NCBI GenBank assembly: GCA_037893225.1
Contig: JAZGUH010000105.1
Span: 310,001 to 374,000 of the forward strand
Length of the DNA stretch: 64,000 nt
Source: Hippasteria phrygiana
Lineage: Eukaryota > Echinodermata > Asteroidea > Valvatida > Goniasteridae
Direction of reading: 5' to 3'
Positions 33,401 through 46,700 of the stretch are shown piece by piece. Made by a program: the position numbers and the translations under genes. Under the pieces are notes generated by a model. It had not been told where the DNA came from and did not search any database. It saw nothing but the letters and a program-made list of their open reading frames with translations. Positions within the stretch are counted from its first letter, which is position 1. Each line of letters starts with the position of its first letter.

Positions 33401-36400
33401 GCTAGAGTTAGGGCCTTGTTACACACTGCAATTTTAACAAGCAATTTGTGGGCAAGTAACAGCGCTGCAGCCGAAAAGAAATTCTTCAAGTGCAATAAAG
33501 ACATTTTTCTTCTTAAGACAATTTTGTGAAAATAAATAATTCCATGTTTTTCTATGTGGAATTTGGTTGGACCCGATTGCCTGAAAATTGTCCTGTGTGA
33601 CATGGCCCTTAGAGTGAGAGTGCTTGTGTTCGGGTTAGAATGTGAGAGTAAGAGATAGAGAGACAGAGGTTTTAAGGGTGCGGGTTTTAAGGGTGCGGGT
33701 TTTAGGGGTGCGGGTTTTAGGGGTGCGGGTTTTAGGGGTGCGGGTTTTAGGGTGGGCAAGTAACAGCGCTGCAGCCGAAAAGAAATTCTTCAAGTGCAAT
33801 AAAGACATTTTTCTTCTTAAGACAATTTTGTGAAAATAAAAAATTCCATGTTTTTCTATGTGGAATTTGGTTGGACCCGATTGCCTGAAAATTGTCCTGT
33901 GTGACATGGCCCTTAGAGTGAGAGTGCTTGTGTTCGGGTTAGAATGTGAGAGTAAGAGATAGAGAGACAGAGGTTTTAAGGGTGCGGGTTTTAAGGGTGC
34001 GGGTTTTAGGGGTGCGGGTTTTAGGGGTGCGGGTTTTAGGGGTGCGGGTTTTAGGGGTGCGGGTTTTAGGGGTGCGGGTTTTAGGGGTGCGGGTTTTAGG
34101 GGTGCGGGTTTTAGGGGTGCGGGTTTTAGGGGTGCGGGTTTTAGGGGTGCGGGTTTTAGGGTGCGGGTTTTAAGGGTGCGGGTTTTAAGGGTGCGGGTTT
34201 TAAGGGTGCAGGTTTTAAGGGTGCGGGTTTTAAGGGTGAGGGTTTTAAGAGTGCGGGTTTTAAGAGTGCGGGTTTTAAGAGTGCGGGTTTTAAGAGTGCT
34301 AGAGTTAGGGCCTTGTTACACACTGCAATTTTAACAAGCAATTTGTGGGCAAGTAACAGCGCTGCAGCCGAAAAGAAATTCTTCAAGTGCAATAAAGACA
34401 TTTTTCTTCTTAAGACAATTTTGTGAAAATAAATAATTCCATGTTTTTCTATGTGGAATTTGGTTGGACCCGATTGCCTGAAAATTGTCCTGTGTGACAT
34501 GGCCCTTAGAGTGAGAGTGCTTGTGTTCGGGTTAGAATGTGAGAGTAAGAGATAGAGAGACAGAGGTTTTAAGGGTGCGGGTTTTAAGGGTGCGGGTTTT
34601 AGGGGTGCGGGTTTTAGGGGTGCGGGTTTTAGGGGTGCGGGTTTTAGGGTGGGCAAGTAACAGCGCTGCAGCCGAAAAGAAATTCTTCAAGTGCAATAAA
34701 GACATTTTTCTTCTTAAGACAATTTTGTGAAAATAAAAAATTCCATGTTTTTCTATGTGGAATTTGGTTGGACCCGATTGCCTGAAAATTGTCCTGTGTG
34801 ACATGGCCCTTAGAGTGAGAGTGCTTGTGTTCGGGTTAGAATGTGAGAGTAAGAGATAGAGAGACAGAGGTTTTAAGGGTGCGGGTTTTAAGGGTGCGGG
34901 TTTTAGGGGTGCGGGTTTTAGGGGTGCGGGTTTTAGGGGTGCGGGTTTTAGGGGTGCGGGTTTTAGGGGTGCGGGTTTTAGGGGTGCGGGTTTTAGGGGT
35001 GCGGGTTTTAGGGGTGCGGGTTTTAGGGGTGCGGGTTTTAGGGGTGCGGGTTTTAGGGGTGCGGGTTTTAGGGTGCGGGTTTTAAGGGTGCGGGTTTTAA
35101 GGGTGCGGGTTTTAAGGGTGAGGGTTTTAAAAGTGCGGGTTTTAAGAGTGCGGGTTTTAAGAGTGCGGGTTTTAAGAGTGCGGGTTTTAAGAGTGCTAGA
35201 GTCAGGGCCTTGTTACACACTGCAATTTTAACAAGGAATTTGTGGGCAAGTAACAGCGCTGCAGCCGAAAAGAAATTCTTCAAGTGCAATAAAGACATTT
35301 TTCTTCTTAAGACAATTTTGTGAAAATAAATAATTCCATGTTTTTCTATGTGGAATTTGGTTGGACCCGATTGCCTGAAAATTGTCCTGTGTGACATGGC
35401 CCTTAGAGTGAGAGTGCTTGTGTTCGGGTTAGAATGTGAGAGTAAGGATAGAGAGACAGAGGTTTTAAGGGTGCGGGTTTTAAGGGTGCGGGTTTTAGGG
35501 GTGCGGGTTTTAGGGGTGCGGGTTTTAGGGGTGCGGGTTTTAGGGTGGGCAAGTAACAGCGCTGCAGCCGAAAAGAAATTCTTCAAGTGCAATAAAGACA
35601 TTTTTCTTCTTAAGACAATTTTGTGAAAATAAAAAATTCCATGTTTTTCTATGTGGAATTTGGTTGGACCCGATTGCCTGAAAATTGTCCTGTGTGACAT
35701 GGCCCTTAGAGTGAGAGTGCTTGTGTTCGGGTTAGAATGTGAGAGTAAGAGATAGAGAGACAGAGGTTTTAAGGGTGCGGGTTTTAAGGGTGCGGGTTTT
35801 AGGGGTGCGGGTTTTAGGGGTGCGGGTTTTAGGGGTGCGGGTTTTAGGGGTGCGGGTTTTAGGGGTGCGGGTTTTAGGGGTGCGGGTTTTAGGGGTGCGG
35901 GTTTTAGGGGTGCGGGTTTTAGGGGTGCGGGTTTTAGGGGTGCGGGTTTTAGGGGTGCGGGTTTTAGGGGTGCGGGTTTTAGGGTGCGGGTTTTAAGGGT
36001 GCGGGTTTTAAGGGTGCGGGTTTTAAGGGTGAGGGTTTTAAAAGTGCGGGTTTTAAGAGTGCGGGTTTTAAGAGTGCGGGTTTTAAGAGTGCTAGAGTCA
36101 GGGCCTTGTTACACACTGCAATTTTAACAAGGAATTTGTGGGCAAGTAACAGCGCTGCAGCCGAAAAGAAATTCTTCAAGTGCAATAAAGACATTTTTCT
36201 TCTTAAGACAATTTTGTGAAAATAAATAATTCCATGTTTTTTTATGTGGAATTTGGTTGGACCCGATTGCCTGAAAATTGTCCTGTGTGACATGGCCCTT
36301 AGAGTGAGAGTGCTTGTGTTCGGGTTAGAATGTGAGAGTAAGAGATAGAGAGACAGAGGTTTTAAGGGTGCGGGTTTTAAGGGTGCGGGTTTTAGGGGTG

Positions 36401-39400
36401 CGGGTTTTAGGGGTGCGGGTTTTAGGGGTGCGGGTTTTAGGGGTGCGGGTTTTAGGGGTGCGGGTTTTAGGGGTGCGGGTTTTAAGTTAGGGCCTTGTTA
36501 CACAATGCAATTTTAACAAGCAATTTGTGGGCAAGTAACAGCGCTGCAGCCGAAAAGAAATTCTTCAAGTGCAATAAAGACATTTTTCTTCTTAAGACAA
36601 TTTGGTGAAAATACAAAATTCCATGTTTTTCTATGTGGAATTTGGTTGGACCCGATTGCCTGAAAATTGTCCTGTGTGACATGGCCCTTAGAGTGAGAGT
36701 GCTTGTGTTCGGGTTAGAATGTGAGAGTAAGAGATAGAGAGACAGGGATAGATAGAGTGTTAGACTTACTCGTCTACAAAACACCATAGGTCTGTTGTGC
36801 TGATCTAAGCCCACATCCTACAGCATGATTTCATATGCTCTCTATCTCACTAGGCCTTTCAGTTCTGTCCAGGATAATCTTGTATGGCCTTGAGGTCTTG
36901 AACAGCCAGGAGCCGGAGGTTTATCTCTCCTGGAGTTGATGGAAAAATAGAGTAAGCGAGTTAGGGGTGTTCAAATTAGTTGTTAAGAGTTAAGGGTTTG
37001 AGTGCAAGTGTTAGGGTTAACGTTCAAGTTAGAGTGCAGGTTTTAAGGGTGCGGGTTTTAAGGGTGCGGGTTTTAAGGGTGCGGGTTTTAAGGGTGAGGG
37101 TTTTAAAAGTGCGGGTTTTAAGAGTGCGGGTTTTAAGAGTGCGGGTTTTAAGAGTGCTAGAGTTAGGGCCTTGTTACACACTGCAATTTTAACAAGCAAT
37201 TTGTGGGCAAGTAACAGCGCTGCAGCCGAAAAGAAATTCTTCAAGTGCAATAAAGACATTTTTCTTCTTAAGACAATTTTGTGAAAATAAAAAATTCCAT
37301 GTTTTTCTATGTGGAATTTGGTTGGACCCGATTGCCTGAAAATTGTCCTGTGTGACATGGCCCTTAGAGTGAGAGTGCTTGTGTTCGGGTTAGAATGTGA
37401 GAGTAAGAGATAGAGAGACAGAGGTTTTAGGGGTGCGGGTTTTAGGGGTGCGGGTTTTAGGGGTGCGGGTTTTAGGGGTGCGGGTTTTAGGGGTGCGGGT
37501 TTTAGGGGTGCGGGTTTTAGGGGTGCGGGTTTTAGGGGTGCGGGTTTTAGGGGTGCGGGTTTTAGGGGTGCGGGTTTTAGGGGTGCGGGTTTTAGGGGTG
37601 CGGGTTTTAGGGGTGCGGGTTTTAGGGGTGCGGGTTTTAGGGGTGCGGGTTTTAGGGGTGCGGGTTTTAGGGGTGCGGGTTTTAGGGGTGCGGGTTTTAG
37701 GGGTGCGGGTTTTAGGGTGCGGGTTTTAAGGGTGCGGGTTTTAAGGGTGCGGGTTTTAAGGGTGCGGGTTTTAAGGGTGCGGGTTTTAAGGGTGAGGGTT
37801 TTAAGAGTGCGGGTTTTAAGAGTGCGGGTTTTAAGAGTGCGGGTTTTAAGAGTGCTAGAGTTAGGGCCTTGTTACACACTGCAATTTTAACAAGCAATTT
37901 GTGGGCAAGTAACAGCGCTGCAGCCGAAAAGAAATTCTTCAAGTGCAATAAAGACATTTTTCTTCTTAAGACAATTTTGTGAAAATAAATAATTCCATGT
38001 TTTTCTATGTGGAATTTGGTTGGACCCGATTGCCTGAAAATTGTCCTGTGTGACATGGCCCTTAGAGTGAGAGTGCTTGTGTTCGGGTTAGAATGTGAGA
38101 GTAAGAGATAGAGAGACAGAGGTTTTAAGGGTGCGGGTTTTAAGGGTGCGGGTTTTAGGGGTGCGGGTTTTAGGGGTGCGGGTTTTAGGGGTGCGGGTTT
38201 TAGGGGTGCGGGTTTTAGGGGTGCGGGTTTTAGGGGTGCGGGTTTTAGGGGTGCGGGTTTTAGGGGTGCGGGTTTTAAGTTAGGGCCTTGTTACACAATG
38301 CAATTTTAACAAGCAATTTGTGGGCAAGTAACAGCGCTGCAGCCGAAAAGAAATTCTTCAAGTGCAATAAAGACATTTTTCTTCTTAAGACAATTTGGTG
38401 AAAATACAAAATTCCATGTTTTTCTATGTGGAATTTGGTTGGACCCGATTGCCTGAAAATTGTCCTGTGTGACATGGCCCTTAGAGTGAGAGTGCTTGTG
38501 TTCGGGTTAGAATGTGAGAGTAAGAGATAGAGAGACAGGGATAGATAGAGTGTTAGACTTACTCGTCTACAAAACACCATAGGTCTGTTGTGCTGATCTA
38601 AGCCCACATCCTACAGCATGATTTCATATGCTCTCTATCTCACTAGGCCTTTCAGTTCTGTCCAGGATAATCTTGTATGGCCTCGAGGTCTTGAACAGCC
38701 AGGAGCCGGAGGTTTATCTCTCCTGGAGTTGATGGAAAAATAGAGTAAGCGAGTTAGGGGTGTTCAAATTAGTTGTTAAGAGTTAAGGGTTTGAGTGCAC
38801 GTGTTAGGGTTAACGTTCAAGTTAGAGTGCAGGTTTTAAGGGTGCGGGTTTTAAGGGTGCGGGTTTTAGGGGTGCGGGTTTTAGGGGTGCGGGTTTTAGG
38901 GGTGCGGGTTTTAGGGGTGCGGGTTTTAGGGGTGCGGGTTTTAGGGGTGCGGGTTTTAGGGGTGCGGGTTTTAGGGGTGCGGGTTTTAGGGGTGCGGGTT
39001 TTAGGGGTGCGGGTTTTAGGGGTGCGGGTTTTAGGGGTGCGGGTTTTAGGGGTGCGGGTTTTAGGGTGCGGGTTTTAAGGGTGCGGGTTTTAAGGGTGCG
39101 GGTTTTAAGGGTGCAGGTTTTAAGGGTGCGGGTTTTAAGGGTGAGGGTTTTAAGAGTGCGGGTTTTAAGAGTGCGGGTTTTAAGAGTGCGGGTTTTAAGA
39201 GTGCTAGAGTTAGGGCCTTGTTACACACTGCAATTTTAACAAGCAATTTGTGGGCAAGTAACAGCGCTGCAGCCGAAAAGAAATTCTTCAAGTGCAATAA
39301 AGACATTTTTCTTCTTAAGACAATTTTGTGAAAATAAATAATTCCATGTTTTTCTATGTGGAATTTGGTTGGACCCGATTGCCTGAAAATTGTCCTGTGT

Positions 39401-42400
39401 GACATGGCCCTTAGAGTGAGAGTGCTTGTGTTCGGGTTAGAATGTGAGAGTAAGAGATAGAGAGACAGAGGTTTTAAGGGTGCGGGTTTTAAGGGTGCGG
39501 GTTTTAGGGGTGCGGGTTTTAGGGGTGCGGGTTTTAGGGGTGCGGGTTTTAGGGTGGGCAAGTAACAGCGCTGCAGCCGAAAAGAAATTCTTCAAGTGCA
39601 ATAAAGACATTTTTCTTCTTAAGACAATTTTGTGAAAATAAAAAATTCCATGTTTTTCTATGTGGAATTTGGTTGGACCCGATTGCCTGAAAATTGTCCT
39701 GTGTGACATGGCCCTTAGAGTGAGAGTGCTTGTGTTCGGGTTAGAATGTGAGAGTAAGAGATAGAGAGACAGAGGTTTTAAGGGTGCGGGTTTTAAGGGT
39801 GCGGGTTTTAGGGGTGCGGGTTTTAGGGGTGCGGGTTTTAGGGGTGCGGGTTTTAGGGGTGCGGGTTTTAGGGGTGCGGGTTTTAGGGGTGCGGGTTTTA
39901 GGGGTGCGGGTTTTAGGGGTGCGGGTTTTAGGGGTGCGGGTTTTAGGGGTGCGGGTTTTAGGGTGCGGGTTTTAAGGGTGCGGGTTTTAAGGGTGCGGGT
40001 TTTAAGGGTGCAGGTTTTAAGGGTGCGGGTTTTAAGGGTGAGGGTTTTAAGAGTGCGGGTTTTAAGAGTGCGGGTTTTAAGAGTGCGGGTTTTAAGAGTG
40101 CTAGAGTTAGGGCCTTGTTACACACTGCAATTTTAACAAGCAATTTGTGGGCAAGTAACAGCGCTGCAGCCGAAAAGAAATTCTTCAAGTGCAATAAAGA
40201 CATTTTTCTTCTTAAGACAATTTTGTGAAAATAAATAATTCCATGTTTTTCTATGTGGAATTTGGTTGGACCCGATTGCCTGAAAATTGTCCTGTGTGAC
40301 ATGGCCCTTAGAGTGAGAGTGCTTGTGTTCGGGTTAGAATGTGAGAGTAAGAGATAGAGAGACAGAGGTTTTAAGGGTGCGGGTTTTAAGGGTGCGGGTA
40401 TTAGGGGTGCGGGTTTTAGGGGTGCGGGTTTTAGGGGTGCGGGTTTTAGGGTGGGCAAGTAACAGCGCTGCAGCCGAAAAGAAATTCTTCAAGTGCAATA
40501 AAGACATTTTTCTTCTTAAGACAATTTTGTGAAAATAAAAAATTCCATGTTTTTCTATGTGGAATTTGGTTGGACCCGATTGCCTGAAAATTGTCCTGTG
40601 TGACATGGCCCTTAGAGTGAGAGTGCTTGTGTTCGGGTTAGAATGTGAGAGTAAGAGATAGAGAGACAGAGGTTTTAAGGGTGCGGGTTTTAAGGGTGCG
40701 GGTTTTAGGGGTGCGGGTTTTAGGGGTGCGGGTTTTAGGGGTGCGGGTTTTAGGGGTGCGGGTTTTAGGGGTGCGGGTTTTAGGGGTGCGGGTTTTAGGG
40801 GTGCGGGTTTTAGGGGTGCGGGTTTTAGGGGTGCGGGTTTTAGGGGTGCGGGTTTTAGGGGTGCGGGTTTTAGGGGTGCGGGTTTTAGGGTGCGGGTTTT
40901 AAGGGTGCGGGTTTTAAGGGTGCGGGTTTTAAGGGTGAGGGTTTTAAAAGTGCGGGTTTTAAGAGTGCGGGTTTTAAGAGTGCGGGTTTTAAGAGTGCTA
41001 GAGTCAGGGCCTTGTTACACACTGCAATTTTAACAAGGAATTTGTGGGCAAGTAACAGCGCTGCAGCCGAAAAGAAATTCTTCAAGTGCAATAAAGACAT
41101 TTTTCTTCTTAAGACAATTTTGTGAAAATAAATAATTCCATGTTTTTCTATGTGGAATTTGGTTGGACCCGATTGCCTGAAAATTGTCCTGTGTGACATG
41201 GCCCTTAGAGTGAGAGTGCTTGTGTTCGGGTTAGAATGTGAGAGTAAGAGATAGAGAGACAGAGGTTTTAAGGGTGCGGGTTTTAAGGGTGCGGGTTTTA
41301 GGGGTGCGGGTTTTAGGGGTGCGGGTTTTAGGGGTGCGGGTTTTAGGGTGGGCAAGTAACAGCGCTGCAGCCGAAAAGAAATTCTTCAAGTGCAATAAAG
41401 ACATTTTTCTTCTTAAGACAATTTTGTGAAAATAAAAAATTCCATGTTTTTCTATGCGGAATTTGGTTGGACCCGATTGCCTGAAAATTGTCCTGTGTGA
41501 CATGGCCCTTAGAGTGAGAGTGCTTGTGTTCGGGTTAGAATGTGAGAGTAAGAGATAGAGAGACAGAGGTTTTAAGGGTGCGGGTTTTAGGGGTGCGGGT
41601 TTTAGGGGTGCGGGTTTTAGGGGTGCGGGTTTTAGGGGTGCGGGTTTTAGGGGTGCGGGTTTTAGGGGTGCGGGTTTTAGGGGTGCGGGTTTTAGGGGTG
41701 CGGGTTTTAGGGGTGCGGGTTTTAGGGGTGCGGGTTTTAGGGGTGCGGGTTTTAGGGGTGCGGGTTTTAGGGGTGCGGGTTTTAGGGTGCGGGTTTTAAG
41801 GGTGCGGGTTTTAAGGGTGCGGGTTTTAAGGGTGAGGGTTTTAAAAGTGCGGGTTTTAAGAGTGCGGGTTTTAAGAGTGCGGGTTTTAAGAGTGCTAGAG
41901 TCAGGGCCTTGTTACACACTGCAATTTTAACAAGGAATTTGTGGGCAAGTAACAGCGCTGCAGCCGAAAAGAAATTCTTCAAGTGCAATAAAGACATTTT
42001 TCTTCTTAAGACAATTTTGTGAAAATAAATAATTCCATGTTTTTCTATGTGGAATTTGGTTGGACCCGATTGCCTGAAAATTGTCCTGTGTGACATGGCC
42101 CTTAGAGTGAGAGTGCTTGTGTTCGGGTTAGAATGTGAGAGTAAGAGATAGAGAGACAGAGGTTTTAAGGGTGCGGGTTTTAAGGGTGCGGGTTTTAGGG
42201 GTGCGGGTTTTAGGGGTGCGGGTTTTAGGGGTGCGGGTTTTAGGGGTGCGGGTTTTAGGGGTGCGGGTTTTAGGGGTGCGGGTTTTAAGTTAGGGCCTTG
42301 TTACACAATGCAATTTTAACAAGCAATTTGTGGGCAAGTAACAGCGCTGCAGCCGAAAAGAAATTCTTCAAGTGCAATAAAGACATTTTTCTTCTTAAGA

Positions 42401-43200
42401 CAATTTGGTGAAAATACAAAATTCCATGTTTTTCTATGTGGAATTTGGTTGGACCCGATTGCCTGAAAATTGTCCTGTGTGACATGGCCCTTAGAGTGAG
42501 AGTGCTTGTGTTCGGGTTAGAATGTGAGAGTAAGAGATAGAGAGACAGGGATAGATAGAGTGTTAGACTTACTCGTCTACAAAACACCATAGGTCTGTTG
42601 TGCTGATCTAAGCCCACATCCTACAGCATGATTTCATATGCTCTCTATCTCACTAGGCCTTTCAGTTCTGTCCAGGATAATCTTGTATGGCCTCGAGGTC
42701 TTGAACAGCCAGGAGCCGGAGGTTTATCTCTCCTGGAGTTGATGGAAAAATAGAGTAAGCGAGTTAGGGGTGTTCAAATTAGTTGTTAAGAGTTAAGGGT
42801 TTGAGTGCAAGTGTTAGGGTTAACGTTCAAGTTAGAGTGCAGGTTTTAAGGGTGCGGGTTTTAAGGGTGCGGGTTTTAAGGGTGCGGGTTTGAAGGGTGA
42901 GGGTTTTAAAAGTGCGGGTTTTAAGAGTGCGGGTTTTAAGAGTGCGGGTTTTAAGAGTGCTAGAGTTAGGGCCTTGTTACACACTGCAATTTTAACAAGC
43001 AATTTGTGGGCAAGTAACAGCGCTGCAGCCGAAAAGAAATTCTTCAAGTGCAATAAAGACATTTTTCTTCTTAAGACAATTTTGTGAAAATAAAAAATTC
43101 CATGTTTTTCTATGTGGAATTTGGTTGGACCCGATTGCCTGAAAATTGTCCTGTGTGACATGGCCCTTAGAGTGAGAGTGCTTGTGTTCGGGTTAGAATG
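31690..43200. repeat. 5.8-kb tandem duplication
   Basis: Landmarks at 32481, 32737 (C), 33411, 34308, 36490, 36746 (C) and 37166 recur at 38283, 38539, 39213, 40110, 42293, 42549 and 42969, offset 5,802-5,803 bp. One array differs by a single 15-bp unit (offset 5,787 on its left side). The two halves abut near 37.4 kb. The block contains the truncated-B monomers at 897-bp spacing, so it is younger than that deletion. Confidence 0.85.
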
Positions 43201-43778
43201 TGAGAGTAAGAGATAGAGAGACAGAGGTTTTAAGGGTGCGGGTTTTAGGGGTGCGGGTTTTAGGGGTGCGGGTTTTAGGGGTGCGGGTTTTAGGGGTGCG
43301 GGTTTTAGGGGTGCGGGTTTTAGGGGTGCGGGTTTTAGGGGTGCGGGTTTTAGGGGTGCGGGTTTTAGGGGTGCGGGTTTTAGGGGTGCGGGTTTTAGGG
43401 GTGCGGGTTTTAGGGGTGCGGGTTTTAGGGGTGCGGGTTTTAAGGGTGCGGGTTTTAAGGGTGCGGGTTTTAAGGGTGAGGGTTTTAAAAGTGCGGGTTT
43501 TAAGAGTGCGGGTTTTAAGAGTGCGGGTTTTAAGAGTGCTAGAGTTAGGGCCTTGTTACACACTGCAATTTTAACAAGCAATTTGTGGGCAAGTAACAGC
43601 GCTGCAGCCGAAAAGAAATTCTTCAAGTGCAATAAAGACATTTTTCTTCTAAAGACAATTTTGTGAAAATAAAAAATTCCATGTTTTTCTATGTGGAATT
43701 TGGTTGGACCCGATTGCCTGAAAATTGTCCTGTGTGACATGGCCCTTAGAGTGAGAGTGCTTGTGTTCGGGTTAGAAT

Positions 43779-46700
43779 GTGAGAGTAAGAGATAGAGAGA
43801 CAGAGGTTTTAAGGGTGCGGGTTTTAAGGGTGCGGGTTTTAGGGGTGCGGGTTTTAGGGGTGCGGGTTTTAGGGGTGCGGGTTTTAGGGGTGCGGGTTTT
43901 AGGGGTGCGGGTTTTAGGGGTGCGGGTTTTAGGGGTGCGGGTTTTAGGGGTGCGGGTTTTAGGGTGCGGTTTTTAAGGGTGCGGGTTTTAAGGGTGAGGG
44001 TTTTAAAAGTGCGGGTTTTAAGAGTGCGGGTTTTAAGAGTGCGGGTTTTAAGAGTGCTAGAGTTAGGGCCTTGTTACACACTGCAATTTTAACAAGCAAT
44101 TTGTGGGCAAGTAACAGCGCTGCAGCCGAAAAGAAATTCTTCAAGTGCAATAAAGACATTTTTCTTCTTAAGACAATTTTGTGAAAATAAATAATTCCAT
44201 GTTTTTCTATGTGGAATTTGGTTGGACCCGATTGCCTGAAAATTGTCCTGTGTGACATGGCCCTTAGAGTGAGAGTGCTTGTGTTCGGGTTAGAATGTGA
44301 GAGTAAGAGATAGAGAGACAGAGGTTTTAAGGGTGCGGGTTTTAAGGGTGCGGGTTTTAGGGGTGCGGGTTTTAGGGGTGCGGGTTTTAGGGGTGCGGGT
44401 TTTAGGGGTGCGGGTTTTAGGGGTGCGGGTTTTAGGGGTGCGGGTTTTAGGGGTGCGGGTTTTAAGTTAGGGCCTTGTTACACAATGCAATTTTAACAAG
44501 CAATTTGTGGGCAAGTAACAGCGCTGCAGCCGAAAAGAAATTCTTCAAGTGCAATAAAGACATTTTTCTTCTTAAGACAATTTTGTGAAAATAAAAAATT
44601 CCATGTTTTTCTATGTGGAATTTGGTTGGACCCGATTGCCTGAAAATTGTCCTGTGTGACATGGCCCTTAGAGTGAGAGTGCTTGTGTTCGGGTTAGAAT
44701 GTGAGAGTAAGAGATAGAGAGACAGGGATAGATAGAGTGTTAGACTTACTCGTCTACAAAACACCATAGGTCTGTTGTGCTGATCTAAGCCCACATCCTA
44801 CAGCATGATTTCATATGCTCTCTATCTCACTAGGCCTTTCAGTTCTGTCCAGGATAATCTTGTATGGCCTCGAGGTCTTGAACAGCCAGGAGCCGGAGGT
44901 TTATCTCTCCTGGAGTTGATGGAAAAATAGAGTAAGCGAGTTAGGGGTGTTCAAATTAGTTGTTAAGAGTTAAGGGTTTGAGTGCAAGTGTTAGGGTTAA
45001 CGTTCAAGTTAGAGTGCAGGTTTTAAGGGTGCGGGTTTTAAGGGTGCGGGTTTTAAGGGTGCGGGTTTTAAGGGTGAGGGTTTTAAAAGTGCGGGTTTTA
45101 AGAGTGCGGGTTTTAAGAGTGCTAGAGTTAGGGCCTTGTTACACACTGCAATTTTAACAAGCAATTTGTGGGCAAGTAACAGCGCTGCAGCCGAAAAGAA
45201 ATTCTTCAAGTGCAATAAAGACATTTTTCTTCTTAAGACAATTTTGTGAAAATAAAAAATTCCATGTTTTTCTATGTGGAATTTGGTTGGACCCGATTGC
45301 CTGAAAATTGTCCTGTGTGACATGGCCCTTAGAGTGAGAGTGCTTGTGTTCGGGTTAGAATGTGAGAGTAAGAGATAGAGAGACAGAGGTTTTAAGGGTG
45401 CGGGTTTTAAGGGTGCGGGTTTTAGGGGTGCGGGTTTTAGGGGTGCGGGTTTTAGGGGTGCGGGTTTTAGGGGTGCGGGTTTTAAGGGTGCGGGTTTTAA
45501 GGGTGCGGGTTTTAAGTTAGGGCCTTGTTACACAATGCAATTTTAACAAGCAATTTGTGGGCAAGTAACAGCGCTGCAGCCGAAAAGAAATTCTTCAAGT
45601 GCAATAAAGACATTTTTCTTCTTAAGACAATTTTGTGAAAATAAAAAATTCCATGTTTTTCTATGTGGAATTTGGTTGGACCCGATTGCCTGAAAATTGT
45701 CCTGTGTGACATGGCCCTTAGAGTGAGAGTGCTTGTGTTCGGGTTAGAATGTGAGAGTAAGAGATAGAGAGACAGAGGTTTTAGGGGTGCGGGTTTTAGG
45801 GGTGCGGGTTTTAGGGGTGCGGGTTTTAGGGGTGCGGGTTTTAGGGGTGCGGGTTTTAGGGGTGCGGGTTTTAGGGGTGCGGGTTTTAAGTTAGGGCCTT
45901 GTTACACAATGCAATTTTAACAAGCAATTTGTGGGCAAGTAACAGCGCTGCAGCCGAAAAGAAATTCTTCAAGTGCAATAAAGACATTTTTCTTCTTAAG
46001 ACAATTTTGTGAAAATAAAAAATTCCATGTTTTTCTATGTGGAATTTGGTTGGACCCGATTGCCTGAAAATTGTCCTGTGTGACATGGCCCTTAGAGTGA
46101 GAGTGCTTGTGTTCGGGTTAGAATGTGAGAGTAAGAGATAGAGAGACAGGGATAGATAGAGTGTTAGACTTACTCGTCTACAAAACACCATAGGTCTGTT
46201 GTGCTGATCTAAGCCCACATCCTACAGCATGATTTCATATGCTCTCTATCTCACTAGGCCTTTCAGTTCTGTCCAGGATAATCTTGTATGGCCTCGAGGT
46301 CTTGAACAGCCAGGAGCCGGAGGTTTATCTCTCCTGGAGTTGATGGAAAAATAGAGTAAGCGAGTTAGGGGTGTTCAAATTAGTTGTTAAGAGTTAAGGG
46401 TTTGAGTGCAAGTGTTAGGGTTAACGTTCAAGTTAGAGTGCAGGTTTTAAGGGTGCGGGTTTTAAGGGTGCGGGTTTTAAGGGTGCGGGTTTTAAGGGTG
46501 CGGGTTTTAAGGGTGAGGGTTTTAAAAGTGCGGGTTTTAAGAGTGCGGGTTTTAAGAGTGCGGGTTTTAAGAGTGCTAGTGTTAGGGCCTTGTTACACAC
46601 TGCAATTTTAACAAGCAATTTGTGGGCAAGTAACAGCGCTGCAGCCGAAAAGAAATTCTTCAAGTGCAATAAAGACATTTTTCTTCTTAAGACAATTTTG

